A stretch of 64,000 nt of DNA from Edaphochlamys debaryana (lineage: Eukaryota > Chlorophyta > Chlorophyceae > Chlamydomonadales), in assembly GCA_016858145.1 (NCBI GenBank), contig JAEHOE010000152.1, forward strand, positions 186,001-250,000, written 5' to 3'. The translations under genes were made by a program, and so were the position numbers. The notes under the pieces were generated by a model. That model was not told the DNA's origin. It did no database searches and saw only the letters and a program-made list of their open reading frames with translations. Shown in pieces: positions 60,395-64,000 of this stretch (the stretch's first letter is position 1; the number at the start of each line of letters is the position of its first letter).

Positions 60395-62547
60395 GGTTGC
60401 AGTCGCGAGAGTGGAAAGCTCCGCTCAGCGCGTTCCTATAAACCTGCCCTTATGTGCTCAGTTGCCGGCTTAAGCTGGGGGCGTTGAATCAGAGGCGTCC
60501 ACAGCGAAGGTTCCGGCCGGTCGCGTTGCAGGGATTCCTCGAAGTGAGCAGCGAGGGTTGTGGGCAGGGCTTAGGAGGTTCTAAGGTGATGACCACCGCG
60601 TCAAAAGGGTCGGCCAGCAGTCTTGGGGGCGGCGGATGCCGCCGCATGGGTCAGCATGGGTTACCCGCACGAACCCGTCACCCCCCTCCTTCCCCAGATG
60701 TAGAAGGATGGAGGACGTGCTGGTGATGGAGGAGGTGTGCCCACACGTATGATAAGGTGACGACCACAGCTTTAAAAGCGAACCCAGTGTCTTCCCCGGG
60801 GGACGCGCGTCTTACCCTCCCAAGCGGTTCCTTACATTTGCAGTGTCTCAGGGCTGGTATATCACAGCGGGTTGCGGGGCCAGCGAGAGAGAGCGGCGAA
60901 GGTTCACTGCCCGCGGCACCAGGCAATCTGGGCTGCAGCTGTGCGGCTGCGCTCCTGGCGACCATGGCTGCGGGCTGCGGCTCGAAGCCCATGACGGAGC
61001 AGTGCGCACGCAGCACTGCGGCACTCCGGGGGACAGGCGGCGAGGATGCGGTTGCAGGAGAATGTGTACCGGTGTGTCCGTCAGCTGTGCGCCACTGCCT
61101 TCGCAACCCGGCAGCGCAGCGACAACCCAAGCCCAAGGTGTAACTCTGCCTGCCCTAGCCCCTGGGTAGATACGCAGACAGCATAGAGGCGCGGGCGGCG
61201 GGGCCCTCACACGCAGGCTGGTTACACGTGCCTCGCACCTCGACCCTGCACGAGGGCCGCATGGCGACTCCACAACCCCGGCCTCTTGCACCAGTCGGCT
61301 CTGTAATGAGCCGCGGCGGCAGAGCCTGTTCCTCACTGCTCTCAACGATCGCCTCCTAATTAGGACGAATGGTTATGTATATGAACACGCTCAACCCGAC
61401 CAACAAACACTGCACGGGCCCATGTGACCAGCACCGAGGAACAGAAGGCAATGGCCCCCCACCCGGCATGAAACCATGAAGCCCCTGGCCGACAAGCACC
61501 TGTTGTTCCCTTGCAGCCAGCAACCTCACGCGGAACACACCACTTATGCACCGTGACCCTAGTCCCGCGGTGGAAGGGCTGGTAGCACCCTTCCCGCCCC
61601 TATGGTGAGCCAATCCCGCCCATGCGAAGATCCCCACCCAAAGCAAAGCCCCAGCAGGCCTAGGTCCCGCCTCAGCCCAATAGGTCCGACCAACCGAAAG
61701 CGCCAACACGCAGGGCACGTGCTGCTTCCCTATTCGGAAGCAAGCCTGCCACTGCACTGCAGAAACAAAAGCCGCAGCTTAAGAACGCCTGCCACGCAAT
61801 CTTCACGTGCCCCGGGCATGGAATTGCTGCCTACTTGAAAGCATTGCCGTCTGCCTTCTGCACACTGGATTCGGTGCACCCCGACAACCATGCCAACGCG
61901 ATGGGACAAAACTTGGCAGCTCTCAGGCTCGCCAGCTGAAACGAAGCGGATTCCGACAAAACACGTAAAACGCCTCAACGGCTTTGGCTGACTGAGCCTT
62001 CGAGAGGCACAGTAGCTCACACAAAACTTGGCGGTTCAACCGCCAAACACAAGGCACACATGCGATGTACTGCAACTCCTTCCGATCCTGCATCCGCTCC
62101 TCTTGCACTCCTTATGGATCCCACATGGCGACTTTGGGCCTCGCTCCATGTCATCTGCCCTTCACTCCCCTCCACAGAAATATCCCCTCGAGGCAAGTCA
62201 ACAGAAGTCAACAGATCAATGGGGGCAGTCCTTCCCCATGGCTATTAGGTTGAGCGCATCTGCGCTAGACAATGTTGCTCGCGCGGTTGAGCTGCAACTA
62301 CCCAGCGGCAAATCCCGCGGGCACCTTACTCCTGCGGTCCCCCGCCTCAACCTATGCCCAGCAACTGAGGGTCCTACACTACCTGCCTTAATGAAGCTCG
62401 AGTCCGGTCCAGGCTCGATGTCTGATTCGCTGCACTTTTATCTTTTTCCGCTGCAGATCTTCTTTTGTAAACTATATCGCCTTTCGTATCTCGCTCCAGC
62501 AGCTCCGCCTTGACGTCGAAAGCCTGCAGGTTTCTGTGGGCACCCGC
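60395..62547. other. Intergenic region with DUF506 relic
   Basis: Upstream of the MYND gene and downstream of DUF506-5 (both minus strand). Apart from the relic at 60938-61010 no exon is seen. TTACA occurs at 60832-60836 and 61222-61226; the latter could be the DUF506-5 poly(A) signal about 1.3 kb past its stop. Confidence 0.5.
60938..61010 (-). pseudogene. Relic of a DUF506 C-terminal segment
   Basis: About 70 bases nearly match the DUF506-5 exon at 62803-62870. On the minus strand they encode HCSVMGFEPQPA followed by ARSAAAQ, as in copy 5, with one extra residue. Nothing of the conserved core is found beside it, so it is a fragment left by a partial duplication or deletion. Weaker resemblance may extend down to about 60900. 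Confidence 0.7.
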
Positions 62548-63877
62548 CTAGCGCAGCCCCGCGGCGGTTGAAGGCGCCTGGGGCGCCTGCACGGGGCTGC
62601 CGAGCCTCACCACGCGGATGCACATCTCGCCCGTCACCAGCGGCGGCCGGGTCTCAATGACGCCGCCGCCAGCACCAGCGCTGCCAGCGCCGCGGCGGAG
62701 GCCCTCGGCGGCGGTGCGCAGCTGCCACAGCAGGCCCGCCGGGCCGCCGGAGGCCGTGGCGGAGGGCTTGGCGGCGCCCCCCCCCGCTGCGCCGGTCTGC
62801 GGCTGTGCGGCTGCGCTCCTGGCGATGGATGCGGGCTGCGGCTCGAAGCCCATGACGGAGCAGTGCGGCTCCAGCCGGGCCAGGCGCTGGGGGAGGCCGG
62901 CCTGGGAGAGCGGCAGCACGCTGACCGGGCTGCAGCCGCCGCTGAGGACGCCGCTGCTGGGGGCGGTGGTCATGATGCTGGCGTTGCTGCCGCTGTCCGC
63001 CCTCGACACCACGAACTCGCCCGAACAGCAGCGGCTGCTGTTAGCGTCGCTGACGCTGCTGTCGCGTGCAAAGAGAGCGGCGGTGGCCTCGGGGAGATCC
63101 AGGAGCCAGGGCGAGGCGGGGTCGGGGAGGCCCGGGGCGGGGGGCGGCAGCACGGGCGTGTCCCGCAGCCTGTGCGGCTGCGGCATCCACTTGCTCAGCA
63201 TGGCCTGCTCCTTGCGCCAGGGCGGCAGCGCCAGGCCCTGCCGCGCGAACGAGTCCGCCATCAGCGCGCACATGAGCTGCACGATGGGCGCCAGGCGGCA
63301 GCTGCCACCCACAAACACCTCGGGCAGGTGCGACAGCACCAGCGCGTACTCGGGCGAGGGGTGCGGGATGGCAAAGTGCTGCCGCAGCGCCGGCTCCACG
63401 ATGAACTCCATGCCGCAGTAGTCGCCGGAACCCAGGACCACGAGGAACTCGTGACGGAGGGACCTGTGGGTGGGTTGCAGTCGATCGACGGCATGTCAGT
63501 TTCGGTCATTCGAGGACGCGACAAGGCTGCGAAAACGCCGAACGAGCCAGGGGAAACGCATGAAGGGTACACCGGGAATCAATAGCGGAGCGCTGCTGCG
63601 TTTGACAGGCGGTGACGCGGCGAGGAGGCGGCGTGGCCTCGGCGCCTCGTCGCCCGAAAGCCAACTCGCTCGCCCGAAGACTAACGCTCACGCCGCTTCG
63701 CCCGACGAGAACTCAACTCAAGACTCACCGAAAGCAGTCAGCACCGGAGCCACCGGAGCCGGTTGCGCTCCGCACCGAAACAAGGTATCCCATGCCGGCC
63801 AGGTCTCGCCCCAGGCCGTGCACATCGGCGGCCAAGCCCTCGTTGTTGGCGACAGACTCCTGGACGCGTTGGAGGAG
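62548..63877 (-). CDS. DUF506 family protein, copy 5 (5' end outside window)
   Basis: DUF506 (PF04720) member. Exons 63877-63729 and 63463-62548 give 354 residues in frame; earlier exons lie at or beyond the window end. The first visible exon reads LLQRVQESVANNEGLA to GADCFR and matches exon 3 of copies 1-3. The core exon (LRHEFLVVLGSGD, MEFIVEPALRQHF, PEVFVGG, LALPPWRKEQAMLSKW) is almost identical to copies 3 and 4. Its 3' part shares DTPVLPPPAPGLPDPASPW with copy 4, and HCSVMGFEPQPA with the relic at 61 kb. The C-terminus has MCIRVVRL. The last 70 bases of the intron before the core exon match copy 3, so the shared block extends into the intron. Confidence 0.88.
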
Positions 63878-64000
63878 CTGCAGGACGGGACCAGCGAGGA
63901 AGCCCAGGAGGCGCACCGTTTTTCACACACGGTCAGCGACGGTCGGCTTCCCGCGCACGAGGCCCTTCGACGGAGGCCGCAACCCCGCAAGTGGAAGCAG

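Overview
The window is GC-rich nuclear DNA with short, spliceosomal-intron-rich genes. Almost every coding third position is G or C. Many introns open with a long G run and close with a long C run before AG. TGTAA, the green-algal poly(A) signal, lies downstream of several genes, and the products include Ser-Pro-rich wall-type proteins. This points to a chlorophycean green alga, Volvocales-like (Chlamydomonas/Gonium type). I cannot name the species.

Layout: 1-4552 (+) 5'-truncated ABCG transporter; 7195-9063 (-) DUF506 protein 1; 11063-13891 (-) secreted Pro-rich protein W1; 14768-18072 (-) DHHC palmitoyltransferase; 18533-22761 (+) Polycomb WD40 protein EED/ESC/FIE; 24307-25534 (-) UBC4/5-type E2; 26200-30836 (+) large coiled-coil protein; 32591-35056 (+) DUF506 protein 2; 37679-42171 (-) W2; 45022-48649 (-) W3; 50690-52398 (+) DUF506 protein 3; 55120-56402 (+) DUF506 protein 4 (5' part unresolved); 58433-60394 (-) MYND-finger protein; 60938-61010 (-) a DUF506 relic; 62548-63877 (-) DUF506 protein 5, running off the window. 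I assembled gene models by hand from splice sites. In each complete model except W1 the exon lengths sum to a multiple of three.

Two gene families dominate and are interleaved. The first is DUF506 (PD-(D/E)XK-like plant/algal proteins): five loci plus a relic, sharing exon structure. The core exon is almost identical in copies 3, 4 and 5 while their other exons are unrelated, which looks like ongoing gene conversion or recent partial duplication. The second, here called W1-W3, appears not to be a named family. Each is a signal peptide, a globular domain resembling a class I glutamine-amidotransferase-like (ThuA/DUF4350-like) fold, and a variable C-terminus: in W1/W2 a long Ser-Pro-rich stalk ending in a His/Arg tail, in W3 a Tyr/Gly/Pro linker and a WSC-type domain. 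W1 carries an apparent one-base frameshift in a G8 tract. These are the best candidates for undescribed biology. The housekeeping genes (EED, E2, DHHC enzyme, ABCG) show no sign of forming an operon or pathway with them.
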